A stretch of DNA of 64,000 nucleotides from assembly GCA_964611575.1 (NCBI GenBank), contig CAZTAJ010000004.1:1-64000 (forward strand), in the 5' to 3' direction. The position numbers and the translations under genes are program-made. Source of the stretch: CAITUY01 sp964611575. GTDB taxonomy: Bacteria > Verrucomicrobiota > Kiritimatiellia > CAIKKV01 > CAITUY01. Shown in pieces: positions 40,436 through 48,993 of this stretch (position 1 is the stretch's first letter; every line of letters begins with the position of its first letter). Under the pieces are notes generated by a model, which saw only the letters and a list, made by a program, of their open reading frames with translations, ran no database searches and had not been told where the DNA came from.

Positions 40436-42790
40436 TCATGGTTTCCGGTAACGCTTGGCCCATTCGCTCTCCGGATAGCGTGTCACCAGGTCCTTGATCA
40501 CCTTGCTACTGTCGTCCGCGCGGCCGAGTTGGGCGTAGGCTTGAGCCGCCTCGTGCAGGCATTCCGGGACCAGAACGGGATCATCGAACAGTATCCCGAC
40601 GCTGAGGAAGTGTCGCGCGGCTCCCTCCCAGTCGCCCTGGGCCTTGAGCGTGCGGGCCAGCCCCGCATACGACTGGACACGAATCGCCATCAGCGTCTCC
40701 GCCGACGATAGACTCACCGCTTTCTCAAAACACTCGCGCGCTTTGGGATACTCCGCGGCCTGAAGCGCCAGATCGCCCAGTCTCAACCAGGCTTCGGCAG
40801 CCGCCTGCGTCCTCGCATTCAGCGCCACCGCCTTCTCGAAGGCTGCCCGCGCCTCCGCCGCACGCCCCGCCCCTTGAAACGCCTTGCCCTGCAGACACCA
40901 GGCAATCTGCTGCCACGCCTCTCCCGGAGCCTGCCGGGTCAGCAACGACGCCGACTCGACCGCTTTGACGTAATCCTTGCGGCCCAGGTGATAGTCGGTG
41001 AGCCATTCCAGTAACTCGGGGCCAAAGGTGTTGGTGCCGGCGCTGGCCAGCAACCCCTGCAGGAGGGCGGCCGACTCGTCGGGCTGCTGGCGCCGCTGCA
41101 ACACCAGCGCCAGCCGGAAACGCACCCGCGCCTCGAGTTCAGGCGCTGGAGCCGCCTTCAGAGCGCTTCGGAAACCGGCTTCCGCCTCTTCCAGGCGGCC
41201 GCCTTCCTGGCACAGCGCCGCGCTCCAGAAATACGCGTCGGCCAGGTACCGTGACGCCGGATAGCGCCGCACAAGGTCGCGCCAGGTGGCCAGGGCCTGT
41301 TCGTCATGCTTCAGTTGGGTCTCCACCACGGCTTTCTGGTACAGGGCGTCTTCAATGAACCGGCTGGCGGGATACGCCTCAATCACCCGGCCCCAGTCGC
41401 GCACGGCGGCCTCGCCCTGGCCGGCCTTGCTTTCGCAAAGCCCCGCCGCGAACAGGGCCTGCGGCGCGAGATCGTTGGTCGGGAAGTCACCGGCCAGCCG
41501 CTTGAACCATTCCGCCGCCTGGGGCAGCTCGCCCTTCTTCTGGAGCAGATGCGCCAGCCGGTAGATCGCATCGGCGGCCAGGTCGGACCGGGGAAACTTG
41601 TCAGCCAGCAACCGGTAGTACTGGACGGCCAGGGCGTCATCCTTCAGCGCCGCGCCGGATTCCGCCAGCAGCCAGTAGGTGTCCTTCTCGATGCGCGGGT
41701 TCGGCGGCAGCGTCCGGGCCTGCTGGATGGCGTCGGCATAGCGGCCCATCTTGAAAAACACGATCGCTTTCTCATACCCGGCCAGGTCCGCCATCTCGCC
41801 CGTCGAAGGTTTCTGAAGCAGGCGGGTATACGTCTGGATGGCGGCATCGTTCTGAACGAGTTGGCGCTCGCAGTTGGCTTTCAGATAGAGCCACTCGGCC
41901 TCGCGATCGCCGGCGCCGGCCTTCAGCGCCGCGTCGCACACCGCCAGCGCCGCCGCGTACAATCCCGAATGGTGCGACGCCCACGCCATCTGGAGGCGGG
42001 AATCCGCCACCCGTTCATCGCCGGGATAGAGCGTCAACAGCCGCTCATAGGCGCGGGCGCTGGGCTCGAACTGGCGCTGGCGGAAATAGAGTTCGCCGAG
42101 TTGGAACCAAGCTTCGGCGCCCACGCGCGGTCCCGAGGCATTGGTGGCCGCCAGGCTGTACAGAGCCGCTCCCCGCGGCGACTCGGGATCGCGCCGCGCG
42201 AAAATGTTGCCGAGCGCCAGCGCGGCAAGCGACCGGAAGGGCGAACGGGCGTGCAGGTCCACAATCGTCGCATAAGCCGCGGCCGCTTCGTTGGTGCGCC
42301 CGGCGCGTTCCTGGAGCGATCCGAGCGCATACTGGCAGGCCGCAGCCAGCTCACCGGTGGGGCCCGCCTGGTTCAGTCCCGTGGCCAGTTGAATGGCGTC
42401 CTCCGCGCGACCGGTATCCGCGAGCAACTCCACCCGGCGCAGGCCGGCGCGGAAGCGGTAATCGCCGCCCGACGGCGCCGCGCCCGAACGCAGGTAGAAA
42501 CGCTCCGCCTCGTTTGTCCGCCCCAGCGCGCGGCTGCATTCCCCCAGCCGGTAGAGCACCATCGCCTCCTGCGGCGTATGGGTGACCTGGGCCAGGGCGA
42601 GATCGTATTCCTTGAAGGCCACGTCCCACATGCCGCGGCCGTAGACGCCGTCGGCGAACAGCAATTGCTCGGCGGCATCCAGCGCCAGGGCCGCCGGCGC
42701 AGCCCCCCCCATCAGGCCCAACCCCAGGGCCGCGCACAGCCAGCCGCGACGCCAGGCTTGAACGCGGGATTGGGGTTGGCCGATGTTCAT
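40436..42790 (-). CDS. Periplasmic tetratricopeptide-repeat protein
   Basis: 784 residues with a signal peptide (LCAALGLGLMGGAAPAALA). Nearly the whole mature protein is made of TPR-type helical repeats, for example YRLGECSRALGRTNEAERFY, WFQLGELYFRQRQFEPSARA, IYRLAHLLQKKGELPQAAEW and WLRLGDLALQAAEYPKAREC, about 15-18 units in all. The repeats resemble those of YbgF/CpoB and outer-membrane assembly lipoproteins. It is a probable scaffold between the ExbBD motor and other envelope parts. It overlaps the exbD stop by four bases and ends 16 bases before the vWA gene. Confidence 0.82.
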   Translation of the reverse strand: MNIGQPQSRVQAWRRGWLCAALGLGLMGGAAPAALALDAAEQLLFADGVYGRGMWDVAFKEYDLALAQVTHTPQEAMVLYRLGECSRALGRTNEAERFYLRSGAAPSGGDYRFRAGLRRVELLADTGRAEDAIQLATGLNQAGPTGELAAACQYALGSLQERAGRTNEAAAAYATIVDLHARSPFRSLAALALGNIFARRDPESPRGAALYSLAATNASGPRVGAEAWFQLGELYFRQRQFEPSARAYERLLTLYPGDERVADSRLQMAWASHHSGLYAAALAVCDAALKAGAGDREAEWLYLKANCERQLVQNDAAIQTYTRLLQKPSTGEMADLAGYEKAIVFFKMGRYADAIQQARTLPPNPRIEKDTYWLLAESGAALKDDALAVQYYRLLADKFPRSDLAADAIYRLAHLLQKKGELPQAAEWFKRLAGDFPTNDLAPQALFAAGLCESKAGQGEAAVRDWGRVIEAYPASRFIEDALYQKAVVETQLKHDEQALATWRDLVRRYPASRYLADAYFWSAALCQEGGRLEEAEAGFRSALKAAPAPELEARVRFRLALVLQRRQQPDESAALLQGLLASAGTNTFGPELLEWLTDYHLGRKDYVKAVESASLLTRQAPGEAWQQIAWCLQGKAFQGAGRAAEARAAFEKAVALNARTQAAAEAWLRLGDLALQAAEYPKARECFEKAVSLSSAETLMAIRVQSYAGLARTLKAQGDWEGAARHFLSVGILFDDPVLVPECLHEAAQAYAQLGRADDSSKVIKDLVTRYPESEWAKRYRKP

Positions 42791-43215
42791 GAGCCGGGGG
42801 TTTTTTCAGCAATGCCGGCGGCGAAGGAGATGTTCCAGATATCCGCCCGGCGGCACAGATCCAGCACCCGGATGACGTGCTCGTAGGCCGTTTGCCGATC
42901 CGCCCGGATCAGCACGGGCTGGCCCGGAAAGAGCTTCACCAGCCGGTTCATCAGTTCGCCGAGTTCCCCATCGTCCAGACGGCGTCCGTTGACGCTGGTC
43001 GTGCCGTCCTTGAGCACGTTCAGGATGATCTCTCCCGGCAGGCGCTGTCCGATCGCCGCGGTGGAGGCGGTCGGCAGCGTGACGTCAATCTCAGCCTCCC
43101 ACTGTGTGAAGATCTGGCTTGTCACGAAGAAGCACAGCAGCAGGAAGACGACATCGATCATCGGCGCGAGTTGGAATCCGACCGGGTCGGGCTTGTATTT
43201 GCCGCGGAAGTTCAT
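42787..43215 (-). CDS. ExbD/TolR-type biopolymer transport protein
   Basis: 142 residues. A single N-terminal membrane helix contains the proton-path Asp at residue 21 (QLAPMIDVVFLLLCFFVTSQ), followed by the periplasmic domain (TLPTASTAAIGQRLPGEI; PVLIRADRQTAYEHVIRVLD). With ExbB it forms a proton-driven motor in the inner membrane. It overlaps the exbB-type gene upstream and the TPR gene downstream, each by an ATGA four-base overlap, so the three are translationally coupled. Confidence 0.93.
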   Translation of the reverse strand: MNFRGKYKPDPVGFQLAPMIDVVFLLLCFFVTSQIFTQWEAEIDVTLPTASTAAIGQRLPGEIILNVLKDGTTSVNGRRLDDGELGELMNRLVKLFPGQPVLIRADRQTAYEHVIRVLDLCRRADIWNISFAAGIAEKTPGS

Positions 43216-43973
43216 GCGCCTTTGTTCCTGAGCATGGCGTTCATCAACTGGGCGGAAGCGGCTTCCAGGTCCGCAACCAGCCGCGAGGAGCGGCCGCGGA
43301 AGTAGGCGTAGAAGATCATGGCCGGGATGCCGATGATCAGGCCGCCGGCGGTCGTGATCAGGGCCTCGGCAACCCCCGCGGCGAGCAGCATCGGTTTGGC
43401 CTTGGCCAGGTCGAACGCCACGACATTGAAGGCGCGCATCATGCCGAACACGGTGCCGAGCAGGCCGATCATCGGCGCAATCACCGCCACATCAAGCAGG
43501 TACTGGATCTGGCCCTGCAGCACGGCGGCCTGCCGCGCGCCCTCCCCTTCGATCACATCCTTGAGCAGCGCGGCATCGACCCGCCCCACCGAGCCCGCGT
43601 GGTCCAAAGCCGCGACGGCAATCTCGGAGAACGGGCAGGGCCGGTAACTGCAGGCGGTGCGCGCATCGTCCGTGAGCCCCTGCTCCACCTTGCTCACCAC
43701 ATCGCGGCGCAGCAGGTCGGGCGCCACGAGATCGCGGCGCAGGACGACGAAGAAGTACACGACGAACGCCACGCCGATCACGGACATGACCGCCAGCGGG
43801 TACATCAGCACGCCGCCCTTGTCGAACAGTTCGCCCAGCGAGACATGCTGGGCCAGACGGCCGGTCTCGGCCGCCGTGACGGCATTGGTCTCCCCCAGCG
43901 CCGCGCAGGCCGCCAGCGCCACGAGGCATCCGACCCACGCCACACTCATTGTCCGCCCGCAGATTCTTCTCAT
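43212..43973 (-). CDS. ExbB/TolQ/MotA-family proton channel protein
   Basis: 253 residues from the ATG at 43973, chosen because GAGAGG lies nine bases upstream; the ATG at 43982 is too close to it. An N-terminal signal-like segment (VGCLVALAACAALG) precedes the first channel helix (VLMYPLAVMSVIGVAFVVYF), a cytoplasmic loop, and the two conserved helices VAVIAPMIGLLGTVFGMMRA and EALITTAGGLIIGIPAMIFY, which carry the family's Thr and Gly residues. The partner ExbD follows directly. An ExbB with an extra N-terminal periplasmic segment is seen in several PVC and Proteobacteria paralogues. Confidence 0.92.
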   Translation of the reverse strand: MRRICGRTMSVAWVGCLVALAACAALGETNAVTAAETGRLAQHVSLGELFDKGGVLMYPLAVMSVIGVAFVVYFFVVLRRDLVAPDLLRRDVVSKVEQGLTDDARTACSYRPCPFSEIAVAALDHAGSVGRVDAALLKDVIEGEGARQAAVLQGQIQYLLDVAVIAPMIGLLGTVFGMMRAFNVVAFDLAKAKPMLLAAGVAEALITTAGGLIIGIPAMIFYAYFRGRSSRLVADLEAASAQLMNAMLRNKGA

Positions 43974-44029
43974 CGGTCGCATCCTCTCTGCTTGCCGTCC
44001 TTGTCGACACCCCATCTTCCGAACTGCGC

Positions 44030-45421
44030 TCACGCCAGCGGGTAGACCACCCCCATGAGGGCGGATACGGCCCGACAGTGATCGCTCCATTCCCGACATT
44101 GCCAGTCCCGCCCGGCTGCCACCCGATCGCGCATGCCCGCGAAGTCCAGACCCGCCGTGGCGCCCAGGTGTGTCTTGTGCGCGATGGCGCGATGCGGGTC
44201 CATGTGCTCCAGTTCGCTCAAGTGATCCTTCACGTGCTGATAGGCATCCCGGAACGGCATCCCCATCGCGACCAACTCGAGGGCGCGGTCCGTGGCATAA
44301 ACACCCGGTGTGAAACCGCGCGCCAGGGCTTCCGCATTCACCGTCAGGTTCCTCATCATCAGCGCCATGCCGCTCAGGCACGCCCGCGTGGTGGCCAGCC
44401 CCTCCATGAAGGGCCCCTTCGTTTCCTGCAAGTCGCGATTGTAGCCGCTCGGCAGGCAACGGGCAATGTCTTTGACCGCCGTTTCACAGGCCAGCACGCG
44501 GGCCACGCGGGCCCTCACCAGCTCAACCACGTCCGGATTGTTCTTCTGCGGCATGATGCTGCTGCCCGTGCCGAACTCCGGCGGCAACGCGAAGTAACCG
44601 AACTCCGGCATCGTGAAGATCATCAGGTCCTGCGCCAGCCGCGACAACGAGAGCATGACCTGCGACAGGGTCGACAGGATGAGCGACTCGATCTTGCCGC
44701 GGGCATTGTTGGCGTAGAGCACGTTGTGGATCGGGCGGCTGAACCCGAGCAGCCGCGAGGTGAGTTCGCGGTCAAGCGGCAGCGGAACCCCGTAACTGGC
44801 GGCCGACCCGAGCGGACACTGGTCGTTGATCTCGTACACGGCCATCAGCAGCGCCGCGTCATCCAACAGGCTCTCGGCATGCGCCGTGGCCCACAGGCCC
44901 ACGGAACTCGGCATGGCCGGCTGCATGTGGGTGCGCCCCACCATGGGAACCGCCCGGTGCCGGTGCCCCAGCACGATCAGCGCGTCGGCCAGGTCGCAGA
45001 TTTCACCCATGACATGGATCAGCTGTTCCTTGCCATAGAGGCGCAGGTCAACGGCCACCTGGTCATTCCGGCTGCGCCCGGTATGCACCTTCTTGCCGAG
45101 CTCGCCCAGCCGCGCCGTGAGCGTGCGCTCCACGGCCAGATGCACATCCTGATCGTCGATGGTGATGGCAAAACGCCCCGCCTGGGCCTGCCGCATGATC
45201 GCGCCCAGTTCGCGAATAACGGCGCGACGTTCCCCCACCCTGATGACGGGCGGGCGGACGGGCATGCGGGACAACATGGTGACGTGGGCGGCCGTCCCGA
45301 TGCAGTCCACCTGCACCAACCCCAGGTCCAGCTGCAAGTCGCTGCCGGCCGTGAAGTCCAGGACGGCCGAGTCGATCGCCCCGACGGTCGTTTTGCACAT
45401 CCGTTTCCGTACCGTGGTCAT
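44030..45421 (-). CDS. argH: Argininosuccinate lyase
   Basis: 463 residues from the ATG at 45421; an earlier ATG at 45526 would overlap the previous gene and adds a non-conserved leader. It carries KKVHTGRSRNDQVAVDLRLY near residue 105, GRTHMQPAMPSSVGLWA with the catalytic His, and the fumarase-superfamily signature GSSIMPQKNNPD near 280. It releases fumarate from argininosuccinate in the last step of arginine synthesis. Other arginine genes are not in the window. Confidence 0.95.
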   Translation of the reverse strand: MTTVRKRMCKTTVGAIDSAVLDFTAGSDLQLDLGLVQVDCIGTAAHVTMLSRMPVRPPVIRVGERRAVIRELGAIMRQAQAGRFAITIDDQDVHLAVERTLTARLGELGKKVHTGRSRNDQVAVDLRLYGKEQLIHVMGEICDLADALIVLGHRHRAVPMVGRTHMQPAMPSSVGLWATAHAESLLDDAALLMAVYEINDQCPLGSAASYGVPLPLDRELTSRLLGFSRPIHNVLYANNARGKIESLILSTLSQVMLSLSRLAQDLMIFTMPEFGYFALPPEFGTGSSIMPQKNNPDVVELVRARVARVLACETAVKDIARCLPSGYNRDLQETKGPFMEGLATTRACLSGMALMMRNLTVNAEALARGFTPGVYATDRALELVAMGMPFRDAYQHVKDHLSELEHMDPHRAIAHKTHLGATAGLDFAGMRDRVAAGRDWQCREWSDHCRAVSALMGVVYPLA

Positions 45422-45455
45422 CGCCTGTCGCGCCTTCCCAGCGGGCCGCACCCGC

Positions 45456-46805
45456 CTAATCGTTCCCCGTCCGGCCGAATCGTTTTTCGACGTCATCAAC
45501 ATACGCCTCCAACGGGCTCTTATCAAGCGCCGGGGACGGCCCCGTCAGCACGGCGGGCCCGCCGGTTGACGCCGCCTCCCGCTCGAAGGCATCCACATAG
45601 GTTTCCCGGGCCCGCGTCAACTCCGACAGGGCGACCCATTCCCGCTCGGCCTGCCGGAGGCGCCACCGTAGTCTCCAGGCCGCCGAACCGCGCACCAGGC
45701 CCTCATAGAAGAAGGCGTACAATTGCCCCACCCGGACCAGTTCGGGAGCCTTCCCGATCGTGAGCGCCTGAACCTGCTGCATTCGCTCCTCGGCCACCAG
45801 ACGAACGGCCGCACGCCTCCGCATCGCCACCAGGTCCAGCGGGGCCAGGCGCCGGTCACCGTCGTCCGGCGCCGCGTCGCCCAACTCCGATGCCGAGACC
45901 TCCACGCGCTCCCGCAATTGGCCGAGCATCACGGACGATACCGCGCCAAGGTCTTGGACCACCCGTTCCTGTCGCTTCAGCCAGGCGGACCACCTCGTTT
46001 CAAGCGCCGCGCCGGAGTTGACCCCGGCCAGGGATTGTGCAACCCACCCCGCCGTCACCGGTTCACCCGCCGCGAGCCGGTCAACGATCCTTCGCCAGGA
46101 CTCTCCCTGTTCCTTGAGGGAATCCAGCCACATGACCGTCATGCCGCACAGCGCCCGTGTCCGGTACCAGCGCTCCGGCAGGTTGTCCCACGACAGCACG
46201 GCGGACACCTCGGGCGGCTCCGAATCCGGCAACGTCCCGTGCACAAGCCGCCGGTTCCGGGCGCACAACGCGGGATCCAGATTCTGCGCCAGCCCCACCG
46301 CCAGCCACGACGGGACCCTCGGAGGCCCGCCGCCGGCCCCCCGAGGGCCACGCTCGCGATCCACCACCGCAACCAGGGCCAGGCGACACAAGGCGGCGAG
46401 CAGATCCTCGTAGTCCAGTGCCGCGTATTCGTTGACGGTCAGGCCGGCACTCAACCGGCCCTCGCGGTACTGGCATTGCACGACGATGCCGGCGGTCGAG
46501 GAGTCCGCCGGCGCCAGGTGGATGCGCAGCGGCGATTGGCGGGTGAAGGCCAACGGCATCCCGAGCCGACGTTCCACCCGTTCGGCCATCGCCTCCGCCC
46601 AGTGCGTGTATTCTCTCGTCTTGGCCGCATCCGGGCCCGTCACGACGAACCGGCCGCTGGAACTCGTCGTCACATCCGGGCGAGCGGCCACTGCCGCCGC
46701 CGGCCCATCCTGGGCGCCCCCCTTGATCGCTCCCGCCCCGCAGAGCATCAGGACCAGGCATCGAATGACGGCGGGGGCTAACATGGCATTGACGCTCGAT
46801 CTCAC
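45456..46805 (-). CDS. Uncharacterised secreted protein, possibly a degenerate gluzincin-type peptidase
   Basis: 449 residues with a signal peptide (VIRCLVLMLCGAGAIKGGA). The order of features resembles peptidase-MA-like proteins: an N-terminal region with HWAEAMAERVERRLG and PLRIHLAPADSS, a helix in the place of the zinc-binding helix (LAALCRLALVAVV), then VPSWLAVGLAQNLDP, which matches the 'PxWxxEGxA' segment. The HExxH zinc site itself is absent and the Glu of the second segment is Val, so it is unlikely to be an active metalloprotease. It overlaps the upstream gene by four bases and ends 34 bases before argH. The resemblance is by eye only. Confidence 0.55.
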   Translation of the reverse strand: MRSSVNAMLAPAVIRCLVLMLCGAGAIKGGAQDGPAAAVAARPDVTTSSSGRFVVTGPDAAKTREYTHWAEAMAERVERRLGMPLAFTRQSPLRIHLAPADSSTAGIVVQCQYREGRLSAGLTVNEYAALDYEDLLAALCRLALVAVVDRERGPRGAGGGPPRVPSWLAVGLAQNLDPALCARNRRLVHGTLPDSEPPEVSAVLSWDNLPERWYRTRALCGMTVMWLDSLKEQGESWRRIVDRLAAGEPVTAGWVAQSLAGVNSGAALETRWSAWLKRQERVVQDLGAVSSVMLGQLRERVEVSASELGDAAPDDGDRRLAPLDLVAMRRRAAVRLVAEERMQQVQALTIGKAPELVRVGQLYAFFYEGLVRGSAAWRLRWRLRQAEREWVALSELTRARETYVDAFEREAASTGGPAVLTGPSPALDKSPLEAYVDDVEKRFGRTGND

Positions 46806-47503
46806 GGTCCGAACACCAGTTGGGCTCCCGTCTCGTCGAAGGTTACGCTCTTCAGGGAACGCACCATGCCGGTCTGGGCGAGGATGTCATCGAACCAGTT
46901 CCTGAACCAGGGCGTCGTCACGGAGGCCAGCGGCGCCGGCACCGGCAGATGGCCCAGGCGACCTCCTTGGATCACCAGCGTGCCGCCATCAAACCGTCCG
47001 CTCAGTTCACACGACACCGGGATCACGAGATTGGTCAGAACCGTCACCTGCGGCACGGGCATCCAGCGGTGCCACGCCGCCAGCGTGAACGAACCGGTCT
47101 TGAAGTCGATGGACAGGCGTTGAAGCTTGCGCAGCCTGGCCCGCTCGCCCAGAAACCCGTTCATCTCCGCCTCCGTGAAGGTGAGCTTGATCTCGCGGCG
47201 GGCCCGTAGAGCATTCTGCCAGGCGCGCTGTTTCAGTGGAATCTGTTGCACGCCGGCCGGATCGATCTGGAGGGTGGGCGGATGCTGCACCCAGAAAGCG
47301 GCGGCGATCACCCCGCCGCCCGCCAGCAGCAGACCCGCAACGACGATCCGGCGAATGACGGGGCCCCACTCGAAGGTGCTTCGGCCGGCCAGTTCCCCGA
47401 GCGAGGTATGGGTCAGCTCCAGTCGCTTCCCGCATTGGGCGCAGAACACACGGCCCAGGTCGTTCTTGAACCGGCAAAGCTGGCACTCAATCTTGATGGC
47501 CAT
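46802..47503 (-). CDS. Zinc-ribbon membrane protein of unknown function
   Basis: 233 residues. The first 25 hold two CxxC pairs (CQLCRF ... CAQCGK), a zinc ribbon. A membrane helix follows near residues 50-70 (IRRIVVAGLLLAGGGVIAAA), then a beta-rich soluble part with LTFTEAEMNGFLGERARLRK and VTVLTNLVIPVSCELSGRFD. The ribbon would be cytoplasmic and the rest periplasmic. No named family recognised. It starts two bases after the fmdB-type stop and overlaps the next gene by four, so it belongs to the same unit. Confidence 0.65.
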   Translation of the reverse strand: MAIKIECQLCRFKNDLGRVFCAQCGKRLELTHTSLGELAGRSTFEWGPVIRRIVVAGLLLAGGGVIAAAFWVQHPPTLQIDPAGVQQIPLKQRAWQNALRARREIKLTFTEAEMNGFLGERARLRKLQRLSIDFKTGSFTLAAWHRWMPVPQVTVLTNLVIPVSCELSGRFDGGTLVIQGGRLGHLPVPAPLASVTTPWFRNWFDDILAQTGMVRSLKSVTFDETGAQLVFGP

Positions 47504-47505
47504 GG

Positions 47506-47772
47506 TCAGTCCGCCTTCTTGGCGGGTGTGGAGGTGGCCGGGGGCGCGGCCGGAGCACCGGTATCGGCTTTCGCGGCCTTCTTGTAACTATCGCTACGGT
47601 AGTCCGTCTGATAGAACCCGCTGCCCTTGAAAATGATCCCGGCACCCGTTCCCATCAGGCGCCGCAAGGCCCCCTTGCACTTCGGACACCGTTTCAGGGG
47701 CGCATCGCTCATGCGCTGAAACTGCTCGAAGGCGTGGTTGCATTTCTTGCATTCGTACTCGTATGTCGGCAT
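47506..47772 (-). CDS. FmdB-family zinc-ribbon protein
   Basis: 88 residues from the ATG at 47772 (MPTYEYECKKCNHAFEQFQ); GGGTGGG lies four bases upstream. The two CxxC pairs (CKKC and CPKC) and the MPTYEY start define the FmdB/CxxC_CxxC_SSSS putative regulatory family. Residues after 50 include the family's conserved KGSGFYQTDYR. The function is not firmly known; regulatory roles have been proposed. It is the first gene of the minus-strand unit and is divergent from the response regulator. Confidence 0.9.
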   Translation of the reverse strand: MPTYEYECKKCNHAFEQFQRMSDAPLKRCPKCKGALRRLMGTGAGIIFKGSGFYQTDYRSDSYKKAAKADTGAPAAPPATSTPAKKAD

Positions 47773-47823
47773 CGATCCCACCCCTAACCGCACCGGCTTC
47801 CAGTGCTGCAGAAAACAAACGGC

Positions 47824-47904
47824 AGCTTAATCACGCGGCCATGCACTGTCAATCACGCGGCTTGACATCCCGCGGCTTGACAATGCGGTACCCGCCTCTA
47901 GGAT
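47824..47904. promoter_or_regulatory. Divergent promoters with short direct repeats
   Basis: For the plus strand, TTGACA (47877-47882) and TAGGAT (47899-47904) are 16 bases apart. For the minus strand, TTGACA (47847-47852) and TAAGCT (47824-47829) are 17 apart. AATCACGCGGC occurs twice (47829-47839 and 47851-47861) and CGCGGCTTGACA occurs twice in a row (47856-47867 and 47871-47882). The repeats overlap the promoter elements, so they could bind a shared regulator of fmdB and the response regulator. Confidence 0.5.
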
Positions 47905-47943
47905 GTGCGCCTTCGTTTCGGGGGGGGGGAAGGAAGGGCAGGC

Positions 47944-48513
47944 ATGGCGTGGCTGATTGAATGGTTTTCCGGCATACAGCTCAGCGGTTTCTCCCTGCTC
48001 GAGTGGATCGGCATCGTCTGCCTGATCTATTTGATCATGGTGGGTGTGGTGTTCGCGTTCCAGCGTCTGGCGGGCGTTTCGTTCTTCCAGAAATCCGTTC
48101 GCCGCAAAGGCGGCCCGGCATCCCTGTCCGAGCGGCTTCCCGGCGGTCATGAGAAGATCCTGATCGTGGATGACGATGACGCCGTCAGGGATTCCACGGC
48201 CCGGATCCTGCGTGAGCTGGGATACCAGACCGTCACGGCCGCAAACGGGGATGACGCCGTGCACTATATGCAGGAAAACGGGGCCGACCTCGTTCTGCTC
48301 GACATGCGCATGGAGCCCGGGTTGGACGGCATTGAGACCTTCCGCCGCATTCGGGAGATCCGGCCTCTGCAAAAAGCCATGGTCACGACCGCCTACGCCG
48401 GGCCCGCCGAGATTGCCGCCGTACGCGCGCTCGGCATCGAGCACTACCTGATCAAACCCGCCCCCCTCATGCTGCTCGCCCGCACGATCCGCGAGGAACT
48501 CGCCCGGCCTTAG
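47944..48513 (+). CDS. Membrane-anchored single-domain response regulator
   Basis: 189 residues from the ATG at 47944, with GGAAGG upstream. One membrane helix lies at residues about 18-39 (SLLEWIGIVCLIYLIMVGVV), then a basic linker, then a receiver domain from residue 70: acidic pocket VDDDDAV, phosphorylation Asp120 in VLLDMRM, Thr in MVTTAYA, and Lys171 in LIKPAP. There is no output domain. It is the only plus-strand gene in a 20-kb minus-strand stretch. A receiver held at the membrane could act as a phosphate sink or dock onto a membrane partner. No histidine kinase is nearby. Confidence 0.85.
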   Translation: MAWLIEWFSGIQLSGFSLLEWIGIVCLIYLIMVGVVFAFQRLAGVSFFQKSVRRKGGPASLSERLPGGHEKILIVDDDDAVRDSTARILRELGYQTVTAANGDDAVHYMQENGADLVLLDMRMEPGLDGIETFRRIREIRPLQKAMVTTAYAGPAEIAAVRALGIEHYLIKPAPLMLLARTIREELARP

Positions 48514-48520
48514 CCGCTCA

Positions 48521-48982
48521 CTACGGCTGCTCCCGGGTCCAATCGAAACCCGCTTCAGGCGCGTCCTCGGGAATGCGCCCCTCGTCCGCCGGATTATAGA
48601 TGTGCGTCGTCATGTAGATGAGGTTCGCCGGCGATTTCAGGACTTTACAGCCGTGCGCCACACCCGGCGGGATCTTGGCGACCCGCCCCGGCTGGCCATC
48701 GCCCATCCGGAAGTCCATGGTCCGGCCCAGGGTCGGCGACCCTGGACGGCAGTCCCACAGCCCCACCCTCAGCACCCCCGTGGCCACATACCAGTAGTCC
48801 GTCTGGATCTGGTGGATGTGCCAGGCCTTGATGACTCCGTCCACCATCAGGGAATGGCTCCACTGTCCAAAGCCCGGATTGAAAAAAGGATCCGTCACGC
48901 GGATGATCTCCCGGAAGAATCCCCGCTGATCGGGATGCGTCGCCAGGTCCTTGATCACGACCCCCTCAATCGTTGTTTCCAT
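48521..48982 (-). CDS. dTDP-4-dehydrorhamnose 3,5-epimerase-like cupin protein
   Basis: 153 residues from the ATG at 48982, preferred over GTG 48997 because GAAGGA is seven bases upstream. Cupin fold with family segments DQRGFFREIIR, IKAWHIHQIQTDYWYVATG (the His of the RmlC active site), CRPGSPTLGRTMDF and IPPGVAHGCKVL. RmlC enzymes epimerise dTDP-4-keto-6-deoxyglucose on the way to dTDP-L-rhamnose. This protein is shorter than true RmlC (about 180) and other rml genes are absent, so it may act on another nucleotide sugar. It follows cmk and converges on the response regulator. Confidence 0.82.
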   Translation of the reverse strand: METTIEGVVIKDLATHPDQRGFFREIIRVTDPFFNPGFGQWSHSLMVDGVIKAWHIHQIQTDYWYVATGVLRVGLWDCRPGSPTLGRTMDFRMGDGQPGRVAKIPPGVAHGCKVLKSPANLIYMTTHIYNPADEGRIPEDAPEAGFDWTREQP

Positions 48983-48993
48983 AGGTATATCCT

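Noticed and set aside
43974..44459. Upstream extension of the exbB-type frame by about 160 codons
   Set aside because: It runs antisense-like through argH in another frame, lacks conserved sequence, and a ribosome site supports the start at 43973.
48726..48745. Palindrome CAGGGTCGGCGACCCTG, similar to the hairpin at 38559-38577
   Set aside because: It lies in the codons for RPGSPTLG, a conserved motif of the epimerase family, so the match to the intergenic hairpin is probably chance and not evidence of a repeat family.
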